Source: Bacteroidales bacterium (GTDB taxonomy: Bacteria > Bacteroidota > Bacteroidia > Bacteroidales > F082). Taken from it: 14,730 nt of DNA. The first letter of the stretch is position 1, and each line of letters opens with the position of its first letter. The notes beneath the pieces are model-generated. The model was not told the DNA's origin. It did no database searches and saw only the letters and a program-made list of their open reading frames with translations. The translations under genes were made by a program, and so were the position numbers. Below, in pieces: positions 1-8,024 of the stretch. The DNA lies in the NCBI GenBank assembly GCA_023229135.1, contig JALNZT010000062.1, forward strand, positions 1 to 14,730, in the 5' to 3' direction.

Positions 1-147
1 GAAGCCAATTACAAAGATTTAACAGTATTAATAGGTGGTGGAGACAATAAATATTTTGATAAAAGGTTTAAAGTTAACATCTTTGCAGGCTCAAATCTGG
101 TTTTGGAAGGCCTGAATGCAATAGTAGATTTTAATGAAAGTCAATAA
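1..147 (+). CDS. coaX: Type III pantothenate kinase, C-terminal fragment
   Basis: This is the 3' end of a gene entering from the left edge; 48 codons and a TAA stop are visible. The fragment reads as the C-terminus of type III pantothenate kinase, which phosphorylates pantothenate in the first step of coenzyme A synthesis and works in the cytoplasm. Support is the glycine-rich segment TVLIGGGD, matching the family's 'TGGDA' region, and the closing motif NLVLEGLNAIVDFN, the usual NLvLxGLNxIL tail. The ATP-site residues and the start lie outside the window. The stop overlaps the start of the next gene by 14 bases in another frame, which implies co-transcription and possibly translational coupling. 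The assignment rests on a short fragment, so it is good but not certain. Confidence 0.75.
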   Translation, partial: EANYKDLTVLIGGGDNKYFDKRFKVNIFAGSNLVLEGLNAIVDFNESQ

Positions 148-1426
148 ATTGAGAAAAATATTCCTTCTTGTCTTGGTGTTGGTTTTTGGTAGCGAGTACC
201 TTGAAGCACAAACGGGTACAAACTCTCCTTATTCCAGATTTGGTATTGGCGAGATAAAAAACAGAAATGTAAACAGCCGTTCTCACGGGATGGGAGGTCT
301 GTCAAACGCCATCCACAGCAATAAATTTGTAAACCCATCAAATCCAGCTTCATACGCTGGTTTCGACTCGCTCTCTTTTTTGTTTAACGCAGGTCTGGAG
401 ATGAATTCCAGCACCTACCGCACCAATACCTTAACTGAAAAAGGCAGCGATGCAAGCCTGAGTTATTTCTCGATGGGCTTCCCGATTACCAAACGCTGGA
501 AAGTAGCCATTGGGCTTTTGCCCTACGCAGATGTGGGCTATAGTACCATTGTTTCAAGCGAAACAAATGAATTAGGTCGCTACAACTACGCTTTTACTGG
601 CGATGGCGGTTTGAACCAGCTTTATTTTGGCAACGGTTTTAAGATAAGTGATAAGCTTTCGGTAGGGATAAACCTTGCTTACGTTTTTGGGCGCAATATC
701 AGTAGCACGCTGCTTTATTTCCCAGATTCGACACTTTATGTCAATACCAAAACCGAGAACAGGCTGTTGGCCAACGATTTTATATTTGATTATGGCATAC
801 TCTACACCCAGCCTATCAACGATAAATACACGCTAAGAGCAGGGCTAACTTATGGTCAAAAGATCAAGCTTAGCATCACCGAAGAGTCTCTCACCCGATC
901 GCTTTTTGGTGGCGAAAATGGTGGAATTGAGTACATCCTTGATACGATTTCATACACGCCCGAACACAAAAGTACCTTCACGCTACCACATACTATCGGC
1001 CTAGGGCTGGTTTTTGAGCGCAATAACCAATGGCTTGTTGGCCTGGACGCCAATTGGCAAAACTGGAAAGATTTTAGGATAGGCAATCAAGTAGACTCTT
1101 TGCAGAACGCCTGGAACATTACTATTGGTAGTGAATTTACTCCACGTTATACTTCAATATCAAAATATTGGAGCCGTGTTACTTACCGTATGGGAATACG
1201 TTATAACCAAACCTACTTAAACCTCTATGATGAATCAATTAATGAGTTTGGCATAAGTTTTGGTCTTGGATTACCATTACCACGTTCTTTAACCACTATC
1301 GATCTGAGTTTAGAAGTTGGACGCGGAGGTACAACAGCAAAAAACCTCATTCAGGAAACTTTTGTTAACTTTACGCTTGGTGTTTCAATTTACGAACGCT
1401 GGTTTGTTAAACGACGTTATAATTAG
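134..1426 (+). CDS. Secreted outer-membrane beta-barrel protein (Bacteroidota, FadL/OmpP1-like)
   Basis: A 430-residue protein with a Sec signal peptide: basic KLRK, a hydrophobic core around residues 9-20, and probable cleavage after LEA at about residue 25. The mature start reads TGTNSPYSRFGIGEI, an opening I associate with a conserved Bacteroidota outer-membrane family. The rest alternates short amphipathic segments rich in Tyr, Phe, Gly and Asn, as expected for a beta-barrel. The tail FTLGVSIYERWFVKRRYN looks like a last barrel strand followed by a basic end. By analogy it may be a FadL/OmpP1-type transport barrel, but the substrate is unknown. Its ATG lies inside the end of coaX, and the TPR gene follows after 28 nt. 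No separate promoter is visible, so it is probably read through from coaX. Confidence 0.7.
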   Translation: MKVNKLRKIFLLVLVLVFGSEYLEAQTGTNSPYSRFGIGEIKNRNVNSRSHGMGGLSNAIHSNKFVNPSNPASYAGFDSLSFLFNAGLEMNSSTYRTNTLTEKGSDASLSYFSMGFPITKRWKVAIGLLPYADVGYSTIVSSETNELGRYNYAFTGDGGLNQLYFGNGFKISDKLSVGINLAYVFGRNISSTLLYFPDSTLYVNTKTENRLLANDFIFDYGILYTQPINDKYTLRAGLTYGQKIKLSITEESLTRSLFGGENGGIEYILDTISYTPEHKSTFTLPHTIGLGLVFERNNQWLVGLDANWQNWKDFRIGNQVDSLQNAWNITIGSEFTPRYTSISKYWSRVTYRMGIRYNQTYLNLYDESINEFGISFGLGLPLPRSLTTIDLSLEVGRGGTTAKNLIQETFVNFTLGVSIYERWFVKRRYN

Positions 1427-1454
1427 AAAAATAAACTTTATAAATCTATTGAAA

Positions 1455-2870
1455 ATGAAAGTGATAAATAAAATGCTGCTCCTCGCGATTCTTGTTCTGT
1501 CTGCTGGTGTGCAAGCAGCAACTTTCAATCCCGAGAAGCGTTTTGATCTGTTGCTACAACAAGACAACGAGCAGTCAAAATATGGTGAAGACAGTGTAAC
1601 CTGTGTTATTAATATTTCGCTCTATCGCGAGTTTTACAAACAATGGAAAGCCAGCGAACAAAGCAGTCAGAGCATTGAAGAGGTGTTTAAACCCTGGCGC
1701 TGGGTTTTTAACAATTGTCCGTTAAGTAGCGAAAATATATATGTTGATGGCGTTAACATTTATCAATACCGTATTGAAAATGAAAAGGATAAAGCCAAAA
1801 AGGAAAAATATATTGACACCTTAATGATGATTTACGATCAGCGGATAAAATATTTTCCTGATCACTATAAAACCGGACAGCCTCAGGTAGGCTCTATTCT
1901 GGGTCGCAAAGGAATAGACCTTTATATCAATGCACCAGATCGCTATGAAGAAACCTATAATACCCTCAAAAAATCTGTTGAGCTGGATGGCAATGCCGCA
2001 GATGGCAGCGTGCTCATCTATTATTTCCGATCGGTGATAAAAATGGCCAAAAAATCAGAAATTGACAGCACTGCAATCGTTGATGTTTACGATAAAGCCA
2101 TTGATATTCTCGACTACAACATCAAAGGACTGGAAGCCGCCGGTGATACACGCTGGGCAGAGATTTACAAAAACTTCAAAGGAAATATTGATGCTACTTT
2201 TGAACCTTTCGCCACCTGCGAAGATTTAGTAAAACTCTTTAGCAAGAAGTATAAATCCAATCCGGATGACATTAACCTGTTGAGAAAGATTACTGCCATG
2301 CTCGACAAAAGAGACTGTACTTCCGATCCACTTTACCTCAATGCGAGCATTAGGCTGCACGAGTTGGAGCCAAGCCCCGAATCAGCATACAATATTGGAC
2401 GCTTGATGATTAAAGATCAAAATTATTCAAAAGCTATTCCTTACCTTGAGCAAGCAACAACGTCAGATGATAAAGAACGTGCCCACAATGCCTATAAATT
2501 GCTTGCAGAAGTGCAGCGTGCCAATAAAAACTATCCACGCTCACGCCAAATGGCCCTTAAAGCCCTTGAGCTTGACCCAACAGATGGCGCGCCTTACATT
2601 ACTATTGGCGATTTATATGCGGCCAGCGCCAAGCAATGTGGCGATAACGAGTTTACCAGTCGTGTAGCTTACTGGGCTGCTATTGATAAATACGAGCAAG
2701 CCAAAAGAGTTGATCCTTCTGTGGCCGAAACAGCCAACAAACGTATCGCTGATTATCGGGTGTATTTCCCGGCTCTCGAAACTATTTTCTTCTACGATTA
2801 CAAAGAAGGCGACCCATATACCATTGAATGCTGGTTTACCGAAACCACCACCATTAGGGCAGCCAAGTAA
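1455..2870 (+). CDS. Secreted tetratricopeptide-repeat protein
   Basis: A 471-residue protein from the ATG at 1455. An upstream in-frame start at 1317 would lie inside the previous gene and bury the signal peptide. Residues 1-22 form a clear Sec signal (K-rich start, LLLAILVLSAG core, probable cleavage at VQA-A), so the protein is periplasmic or surface-associated. The C-terminal third carries TPR helices at about residues 308-420, for example PESAYNIGRLMIKDQNYSKA and an ALELDP-type repeat boundary near 374. The last 30 residues, including DPYTIECWFTETT, recur as a conserved end in Bacteroidota TPR proteins of this type. TPRs normally hold partner proteins; the partner here may be the adjacent barrel or the LPS-export protein, which is inference from position. 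It is 28 nt after the barrel gene and 8 nt before lptC. Confidence 0.75.
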   Translation: MKVINKMLLLAILVLSAGVQAATFNPEKRFDLLLQQDNEQSKYGEDSVTCVINISLYREFYKQWKASEQSSQSIEEVFKPWRWVFNNCPLSSENIYVDGVNIYQYRIENEKDKAKKEKYIDTLMMIYDQRIKYFPDHYKTGQPQVGSILGRKGIDLYINAPDRYEETYNTLKKSVELDGNAADGSVLIYYFRSVIKMAKKSEIDSTAIVDVYDKAIDILDYNIKGLEAAGDTRWAEIYKNFKGNIDATFEPFATCEDLVKLFSKKYKSNPDDINLLRKITAMLDKRDCTSDPLYLNASIRLHELEPSPESAYNIGRLMIKDQNYSKAIPYLEQATTSDDKERAHNAYKLLAEVQRANKNYPRSRQMALKALELDPTDGAPYITIGDLYAASAKQCGDNEFTSRVAYWAAIDKYEQAKRVDPSVAETANKRIADYRVYFPALETIFFYDYKEGDPYTIECWFTETTTIRAAK

Positions 2871-2878
2871 TTGCCGCC

Positions 2879-3469
2879 TTGAAAAAAGTAGACAACATAC
2901 TCAAATACCTTAAAATATACATCATGGTAGCTTCTGCTGCCATGATGTTTGTGTCTTGTGAAAACTCAATTACCGTAATACAGGAAATTACCAAAGCAGA
3001 TACACTTCCTGATGTGTCAGCAAAGCAGGTAACCTATTATCGTAGCGATTCGGGCAAGATACAGATGCAGCTCAAGGCGCCGGTGATGGATAATTATGAA
3101 GGCAAGAAACCTAAAATTGTGTTTCCCGAAGGTTTTGAAGCCATTTTTTTTGATTCGCTAATGCAACCTAGCTCACGCATCAGAGCCAACTATGGTATCA
3201 ATTTCGAGAATGTCCAACTGATGGAAGCCCGCAACGATGTTGTGGTAGAAAACTTTAACACCAATGAAATCCTCAACACCGAATCGCTCTATTGGGACCA
3301 ACGCAAAAAACTCATCTTTACCAAGGCCTTCGTGAAAATTACCTCACCCGATAAAGTGATTTTTGGCGACAGCCTGAATGCCACCGAGGGTTTTGACCAA
3401 CGTACTATACATAATATCAGAGGTACATTGGAGATTGAAGAAGAGCAAGAAATGCCGAAAAACCCCTAA
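2879..3469 (+). CDS. lptC: LPS export protein LptC-like lipoprotein (TTG start)
   Basis: A 196-residue LptC-like protein, the periplasmic link of the Lpt bridge that carries lipopolysaccharide from the inner to the outer membrane. The core fits the family: a strand pattern starting at VTYYRSDSGKIQMQLKAP (about residues 51-68), then FPEGFEAIFFD, ARNDVVVENF and a LYWDQRKKLIFT turn. The chosen start is TTG at 2879. It gives a full lipoprotein signal, MKKVDNILKYLKIYIMVASA through the lipobox FVSC (Cys27). The first ATG in frame, at Met16, would leave only 11 residues before that Cys. An in-frame stop at 2855 rules out a longer form except from ATT. E. coli LptC has a membrane helix instead, so the lipid anchor replaces it. 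Eight bases separate it from the TPR gene. Confidence 0.75.
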   Translation: MKKVDNILKYLKIYIMVASAAMMFVSCENSITVIQEITKADTLPDVSAKQVTYYRSDSGKIQMQLKAPVMDNYEGKKPKIVFPEGFEAIFFDSLMQPSSRIRANYGINFENVQLMEARNDVVVENFNTNEILNTESLYWDQRKKLIFTKAFVKITSPDKVIFGDSLNATEGFDQRTIHNIRGTLEIEEEQEMPKNP

Positions 3470-3554
3470 AATAAAATCATCAATTTTTGCTATCCAACTG
3501 CTATTCTTCGGCTTAGGACTGCTTGGAACAATATCATCAATCAAAAAAATCTTG

Positions 3555-3562
3555 TACATTTG
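3555..3562 (+). promoter_or_regulatory. Candidate -7 promoter element TACATTTG for the CorC-type gene
   Basis: The sequence matches the Bacteroidota sigma-factor -7 element TAnnTTTG exactly, 23 nt before the GTG at 3586, inside the 116-nt gap after lptC. A TTTG -33 box at the usual spacing is not evident. The 13-nt context TTGTACATTTGCA recurs unchanged upstream of the foldase gene at 4996-5008. Confidence 0.5.
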
Positions 3563-3585
3563 CAACTTAAACCAAACTGTCTAAA

Positions 3586-4851
3586 GTGTCTGATCTTCAA
3601 CTGATTTCGCTAACCCTGATTTTCTCAGGCTTTTTTTCCGGAATGGAGATAGCTTTTGTGAGTTCAAACCGCTTGAAGATAGAGTTAGACCTAAAAAAAA
3701 ACAAGTTTTCGGCCAGACTACTAAACCCTTTCTACAAAAACCCTTCGCGTTTTATCGGTGCCCTTTTGCTGGGCAATAATATTGCGCTGGTAATATATGG
3801 TATCGCTATGGCCAAGTTGCTCGAACCTGCGATTGTACAACTTTTGCCTTCTGCCATCCTCAGCGATTTTAGCGTGTTGCTCACCCAAACGCTGCTATCA
3901 ACATTACTCATACTTATTGTTGCTGAATTTTTACCAAAAATCCTGTTTCGTATCAATCCCAATGCCATTATCAACGCTTTTGCACTCCCGGTATGGCTGT
4001 TTTATTATTTACTTTATCCTTTCATTATATTGTATATTGGCCTGGCCGAGCTGATTTTAAAATACATTTTTCGTATGGAGCTTAGCCAGGAGGATTACCG
4101 CTTTAGCACCATCGACCTCAATAATTACCTGCGCGAATATACCAGCCAAGAAGAAGATGCCGAGAACAATAAACACGATATACAGTTGTTTCAAAACGCC
4201 ATTGAATTCAGGCATGTTAAACTACGCGAATGTATGCTTCCGCGCACTGAAATAGAGGCTGTTAAAAACACAGATTCCATAGAAAATGCCATCAATCTTT
4301 TTCAAGAGACAAAGCACTCAAAACTATTGGTTTATGAAAATAACATCGACAACATTATTGGTTATATTCATTCGTACGATGTTTTCAAGAAGCCAAAAAG
4401 CATTGATGAAGTGCTGCGCAAAATCGAGATTTTCCCGGAAACCTATCCGGCTAATTTATTACTGAGACATTTTATCCAGGCCAGGCAAGGTATTGCTGTG
4501 GTGGTGGATGAGTTTGGTGGCACGGCGGGTATCGTTTCGATGGAAGATATTATTGAGGAGATTTTTGGAGAAATTGAAGACGAGTTTGACGAAGAACTCG
4601 ACCGCGAAGAGCAATTATCAGCGGATGAGTATATTTTTTCTACCAGACTGGAAACCGACTACCTCAATGAATTTTATAAGCTCGGAATACCAGAATCGGA
4701 TGAATATGAAACCCTGGCCGGCTTTATTTTGCACCACCACGAAAGTATTCCTGATTTGGGAGAAGAAATAAGTATTGCCGACTTCCGTATTAAAGTATTG
4801 AAAGCCAGTGATAACAAATTGGAGGAGGTTTGGCTCAAAGTGATTCGATAA
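3586..4851 (+). CDS. CNNM/CBS/CorC-domain membrane protein (hemolysin-family, GldE-like)
   Basis: A 421-residue protein with the full three-part architecture of the HlyC/CorC family. Residues 1-160 form a DUF21/CNNM membrane domain with about four hydrophobic segments, opening with the typical FFSGMEIAFVSSNR. Residues 205-325 form a CBS pair, including MLPRTEIEAV and VVDEFGGTAGIVSMEDIIEE. An acidic linker (about 328-342) leads to a CorC_HlyC C-terminal domain near 345-421. Relatives are linked to magnesium or cobalt efflux, and in gliding Bacteroidota the similar GldE is linked to motility; neither role can be decided here. The start is GTG at 3586, because no upstream ATG exists in frame near the conserved N-terminus. 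It probably has its own promoter at 3555 and may also receive read-through from lptC. Confidence 0.85.
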   Translation: MSDLQLISLTLIFSGFFSGMEIAFVSSNRLKIELDLKKNKFSARLLNPFYKNPSRFIGALLLGNNIALVIYGIAMAKLLEPAIVQLLPSAILSDFSVLLTQTLLSTLLILIVAEFLPKILFRINPNAIINAFALPVWLFYYLLYPFIILYIGLAELILKYIFRMELSQEDYRFSTIDLNNYLREYTSQEEDAENNKHDIQLFQNAIEFRHVKLRECMLPRTEIEAVKNTDSIENAINLFQETKHSKLLVYENNIDNIIGYIHSYDVFKKPKSIDEVLRKIEIFPETYPANLLLRHFIQARQGIAVVVDEFGGTAGIVSMEDIIEEIFGEIEDEFDEELDREEQLSADEYIFSTRLETDYLNEFYKLGIPESDEYETLAGFILHHHESIPDLGEEISIADFRIKVLKASDNKLEEVWLKVIR

Positions 4852-4853
4852 AA

Positions 4854-4875
4854 ACAGCCACTTTAGCTGTGTTTT
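4854..4875 (+). terminator. Possible weak hairpin after the CorC-type gene
   Basis: Directly after the stop, ACAGC (4854-4858) can pair with GCTGT (4866-4870) around a 7-nt loop, followed by GTTTT. The stem is only 5 bp and the T-run is short and interrupted, so it may be a weak terminator or chance. The remainder of the 183-nt gap up to 5034 shows only the promoter element at 4999. Confidence 0.3.
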
Positions 4876-4998
4876 GGTACCTAGTAAGCCTCCGGAATTA
4901 GTTATCAACATATATTTTACTGTTTTAAAGCCTATTAACAAGTTGCAGGCGGCTGGTAATTTGTTTCACATTTATTTTTATACTTTGAGTTTCTGTTG

Positions 4999-5006
4999 TA
5001 CATTTG
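4999..5006 (+). promoter_or_regulatory. Candidate -7 promoter element TACATTTG for the parvulin foldase gene
   Basis: An exact TAnnTTTG element 28 nt before the ATG at 5035, within TTGTACATTTGCA, which is identical to the copy before the CorC-type gene. At -33 spacing the sequence is TTTT rather than TTTG. A second TTTG (4984-4987) is too close to serve as a normal -33 box. Its position also argues against starting the protein at the upstream TTG at 4996, which lies inside this element. Confidence 0.55.
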
Positions 5007-5034
5007 CACCCTATTTCAAAAAAGAGAACAGATT

Positions 5035-7146
5035 ATGGCTGTAATTGGAAAAATAAGAAAGCGTTCAGGGCTTTTGGTAGTAGTGATTGGTGTTGCGTTG
5101 GCAGCGTTTGTACTGGGTGATTTTGCCTCCGGTGGCGGAGGTCGTCAGGAGATGAACGTCGGAAAAGTAGAAGGAGAAGCCATCAGCATTCAGGATTTTA
5201 ACCGAAAATATGACCAAAATGTGGAGGCTACGCGCCAACAATCACAGAACGAGAGAATGAGTCAGGATGAGCTTTTTAGGCTTCGCGACAACACTTGGAA
5301 TCAGATGTTGGAAGAAATCATTATGGGCAACGAATATAAAGAACTTGGTCTGACCGTTACGCCCCAAGAGCTTTTTGATCAAATACAGGGATCAAATCCA
5401 CATCCGGCAGTAATACAAAACTTTACAAATCCTGAAACAGGACAGTTTGACCGCGAATTGGTACTCAACTACCTTCAAAACCTTGGAGAAATGCCACAAG
5501 CATCACGCGATCAGTGGTTGGTTTTTGAACGGTATGTTAAAGAAGACAGGCTGCGCACTAAGTATCAGAATCTGATTACTAAAGCACATTACCTGCCGAA
5601 GGCATTGGCCAAAGAAGCTTACGAAAACAAAAATACCAAAGCCGACGTAAAGCTGCTCACCGTGCGCTACAGTACTATTCCCGATTCGTTGGTCACGGTC
5701 ACTGAAGCTGATTATAAAGCTTTTTATGAGAAAAGAAAGAATTCATATGACCGTCCGGCTGTGCGCGATATCGAGTTTGTGTCTTTTGAAGTGAAACCTT
5801 CCCCAAAAGATAATGAAGAAGCAAAAAATTATGTGAACAGCCTCAAGGAGGAGTTTTCACGTACCAATAAAATTGCAGGTTTTGTCAACGCAAACTCCGA
5901 TCAGCGCTACGACAGCACCTGGAAAAGTAATACCGAAGTTCCGGCCAATATCGAAGCGGTGATGTTTGAAAACGAGCCCGGTTTTGTTTACGGTCCTTAT
6001 TTTGAGCAGAATGCCTATAAATTGGCCCGCCTGATTGATGTAACCGAACGTCCCGACTCGCTCAAAGCAAGCCACATCCTCCTTTCTTATGCTAATGCCG
6101 CACGAAGCGAACAAAGCCGCACCAAGGCCGATGCGCAAAAATTGGCCGACAGCTTGCTAAATCTGGTGAAAAAAGATAAAAAACGCATGACAGAACTTGC
6201 CATGAACTATTCTGACGACCCAAGTGCACAACAAAATAATGGCGATCTGGGTTGGTTTAAAGACGGACAAATGGTGCCACAGTTTAATCAGTTTGTGCTT
6301 GATAATAAAGTTGGAACTGTTGGTCTGGTAGAAACAGATTTTGGATTCCATATTGTTGAGGTTACAGGAAAACAAGAGCCGGAGAAAAAGGTGCGTATTG
6401 CACAAATTATTCATGAAGTAACACCAAGCACCGAAACCTATCAGAGCGTGTTTGCTGAAGCCAGTCGCTTTGCTTCCGAAAATAAAACACGCGAACAATT
6501 TGACAATGCAATTGCAGATAAGGGTCTTAACAAACGACTTGCCCCAAATCTGAGTGCTAACTCAAACCGCATCACAGGTATCGAGAACCCACGTCAGGTT
6601 ATACGTTGGGCTTTTGAAGAAGGAACCAAAGTGAACGCTGTTTCAACTATTTTCGACCTTGACAATATGTACGTAATTGCGGTGCTTACAAAAGCAACAG
6701 AAAAAGGTATCCAGCCACTTGAGGACATCAAAGAGATGATTAAACCACAGGTGCTGAACGAGAAAAAAGGAGCATACATCGCTGAAAAAATGAAAGCACT
6801 CGGTAACGATTGGAGCAAGATAGAAGCCGAAATGCAGACCGAGACGCAAGAAGTAGCCGACCTGACTTTCGATAGCCGCTCGCTTCAGGGTTTTGGCCAG
6901 GAAAGCCGTGTAATCGGAAACGTGTTTACTATGGAAAAAGGAGAAGTTTCAAAACCAATCATTGGCAATGCCGGTGTGTTTTTGGTGAAAGTGCTTGATA
7001 TAAAGCATGCTGCCGAAACAGATTCTTACGACAGGATCAAGAGAGATTTTAGCGTAGCTTTCTCCAATGGCGTTCGCAACAATGCGGCCTATCGTGCCAT
7101 CGAAAAAGAAACAAAAATTGAAGACAATCGCCTGATATTTTATTAG
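5035..7146 (+). CDS. PpiD/SurA-like membrane-anchored peptidyl-prolyl isomerase
   Basis: A 703-residue periplasmic foldase anchored in the inner membrane. It starts at the ATG 5035 with MAVIGKIRKRSG, then one transmembrane helix at about residues 12-30. This is followed by a SurA_N-like helical chaperone region to about 200, and a parvulin (PpiC) rotamase domain at about 346-441 with the hallmarks ASHILLSY, GDLGWF (403-408) and FGFHIVEVTG. A C-terminal region of about 260 residues has a weaker rotamase-like end (AGVFLVKVLDIK). E. coli PpiD is somewhat shorter (623 residues) with one parvulin domain, so the layout agrees. PpiD and SurA proteins help exported and outer-membrane proteins fold, which suits the barrel and LptC genes upstream. 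A promoter element sits at 4999 and a strong terminator follows. The tail DNRLIFY is typical of the Bacteroidota branch as I recall it. Confidence 0.88.
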   Translation: MAVIGKIRKRSGLLVVVIGVALAAFVLGDFASGGGGRQEMNVGKVEGEAISIQDFNRKYDQNVEATRQQSQNERMSQDELFRLRDNTWNQMLEEIIMGNEYKELGLTVTPQELFDQIQGSNPHPAVIQNFTNPETGQFDRELVLNYLQNLGEMPQASRDQWLVFERYVKEDRLRTKYQNLITKAHYLPKALAKEAYENKNTKADVKLLTVRYSTIPDSLVTVTEADYKAFYEKRKNSYDRPAVRDIEFVSFEVKPSPKDNEEAKNYVNSLKEEFSRTNKIAGFVNANSDQRYDSTWKSNTEVPANIEAVMFENEPGFVYGPYFEQNAYKLARLIDVTERPDSLKASHILLSYANAARSEQSRTKADAQKLADSLLNLVKKDKKRMTELAMNYSDDPSAQQNNGDLGWFKDGQMVPQFNQFVLDNKVGTVGLVETDFGFHIVEVTGKQEPEKKVRIAQIIHEVTPSTETYQSVFAEASRFASENKTREQFDNAIADKGLNKRLAPNLSANSNRITGIENPRQVIRWAFEEGTKVNAVSTIFDLDNMYVIAVLTKATEKGIQPLEDIKEMIKPQVLNEKKGAYIAEKMKALGNDWSKIEAEMQTETQEVADLTFDSRSLQGFGQESRVIGNVFTMEKGEVSKPIIGNAGVFLVKVLDIKHAAETDSYDRIKRDFSVAFSNGVRNNAAYRAIEKETKIEDNRLIFY

Positions 7147-7160
7147 GCTGTCAGAATTCC

Positions 7161-7205
7161 AAAACAAAAAGCCGACAGAATTTAATCCTGTCGGCTTTTT
7201 GTTTT
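7161..7205 (+). terminator. Strong Rho-independent terminator after the foldase gene
   Basis: A perfect 18-bp stem: positions 7161-7178 (A-rich, then GCCGACAG) pair with 7188-7205 (CTGTCGGC, then T-rich) around a 9-nt loop. The GC core GCCGACAG/CTGTCGGC is followed by TTTTTGTTTT. It begins 14 nt after the foldase stop. The A-run on the 5' side makes it symmetric, so it could act on both strands, although no gene converges on it. Confidence 0.93.
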
Positions 7206-7240
7206 AGGAGACTTTTAGGAAACGATGCTGCTTGGGTTTA

Positions 7241-7260
7241 CGCAGCGCAAAGCCGCAAAA
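7241..7260 (+). repeat. Short degenerate CGCAAAG direct repeat
   Basis: Upstream of the reductase gene the sequence runs CGCAG, CGCAAAG, C, CGCAAAA, giving a short direct repeat with a period of about 8 nt. GC-rich intergenic repeats built from 'CGCAAAG' units are familiar to me from Bacteroidota genomes. This would be a short, worn copy, and chance is also possible. Confidence 0.3.
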
Positions 7261-7264
7261 AATG

Positions 7265-7272
7265 TATTTTTG
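7265..7272 (+). promoter_or_regulatory. Candidate -7 promoter element TATTTTTG for the reductase gene
   Basis: An exact TAnnTTTG element followed by CA, as in the other three candidates in this window, 15 nt before the ATG at 7288. It supports the shorter start over the in-frame ATG at 7225, since that would place the promoter within the coding region. No -33 TTTG is visible at normal spacing. Confidence 0.5.
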
Positions 7273-7287
7273 CACAAAAATAATCTC

Positions 7288-7968
7288 ATGGACAAAGGTC
7301 TTAGCAGCTTTATCAGCAGGTTGCCACTCAAGCCCAAACCACTAATCAATAAGCAGGAAATTACGCCAGGCGTTTTCGTGTTGCGTTTTGAACGCAGCCA
7401 CGACTTTTTGCCGGGGCAGGTAGTGGGCATAACTACCGACAAAGCCATTCCGGCGCGTTTATATAGCTTATGTAGCGGCACGGAGGACAACTACCTGGAA
7501 GTGCTTTTTAACGTTAAAGAAGACGGTATTTTGACGCCAATCCTGGCTCAGCTCAATGTAGGCGATCCGGTTTCAGTTTCCAAGCCTTTTGGAGCCTTTC
7601 TGGGCGATGACGAGCCGGCCTGGTGGATTGCTGCCGGAACCGGTGTTGCGCCTTATCGTGCCATGTTGCGATCGGGTTTGGGCAGCAATAAAATGTTGAT
7701 ACACGGCGGAAGAACTGCCGATAGTTTTTATTTTTCGGAGGAGCTGAGTGCCAGCCTGGGCGATAAATATATCCGTTGCTGCTCCCAAGAAAAAAATGAG
7801 GCCTTCTACAATGGCCGCCTCACCAATTGGCTGCGTGAACAAAACGAGATACCTAAAAATCAAAACTATTACCTTTGCGGGAGTGCCGAAATGGTGGTGG
7901 AAGTGCGGGACATCCTGATTAACAAAGGAGTGGCGATTGAAAGGATAATGTCGGAAATATATTTTTAA
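7288..7968 (+). CDS. Ferredoxin/flavodoxin-NADP+ reductase-family flavoprotein
   Basis: A 226-residue cytoplasmic FAD-dependent oxidoreductase. The FAD domain (about residues 15-105) contains the flavin-binding motif RLYSLCS at 57-63 (family RxYS). The NAD(P) domain opens with WWIAAGTGVAPYRAML (GTGVAP at 117-122) and ends with YLCGSAEMV (CGSAEM from 197) and an aromatic C-terminus EIYF, where families of this fold place a residue stacking on the flavin. This is the compact bacterial FNR type, which moves electrons between NADPH and ferredoxin or flavodoxin; the true partner cannot be read from sequence. I chose ATG 7288 because the motif spacing fits and a promoter element lies just before it. 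It sits alone between a strong terminator and the orphan gene at 8025. Confidence 0.82.
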   Translation: MDKGLSSFISRLPLKPKPLINKQEITPGVFVLRFERSHDFLPGQVVGITTDKAIPARLYSLCSGTEDNYLEVLFNVKEDGILTPILAQLNVGDPVSVSKPFGAFLGDDEPAWWIAAGTGVAPYRAMLRSGLGSNKMLIHGGRTADSFYFSEELSASLGDKYIRCCSQEKNEAFYNGRLTNWLREQNEIPKNQNYYLCGSAEMVVEVRDILINKGVAIERIMSEIYF

Positions 7969-8024
7969 AACAAAGCTATTCGAGTGTGAAAATAACTAAC
8001 ACGACCTCATAAAAAAACAAGCCT

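Noticed and set aside
1317..1454. Upstream extension of the TPR protein from an early ATG
   Set aside because: It would overlap the barrel gene by over 100 nt and place a good signal peptide about 46 residues inside the protein.
3378..3584. Small plus-strand ORF ending just before the CorC-type gene, with a hydrophobic stretch
   Set aside because: It overlaps the end of lptC in another frame, has no start codon of its own in the gap, and its tail contains the TACATTTG promoter element. The hydrophobic run is probably just AT-rich spacer.
6157..6498. Minus-strand ORF (113 codons) inside the foldase gene
   Set aside because: It is antisense to the parvulin domain, rich in Phe, Cys and His as expected for a reverse-frame shadow, and has no start signal.
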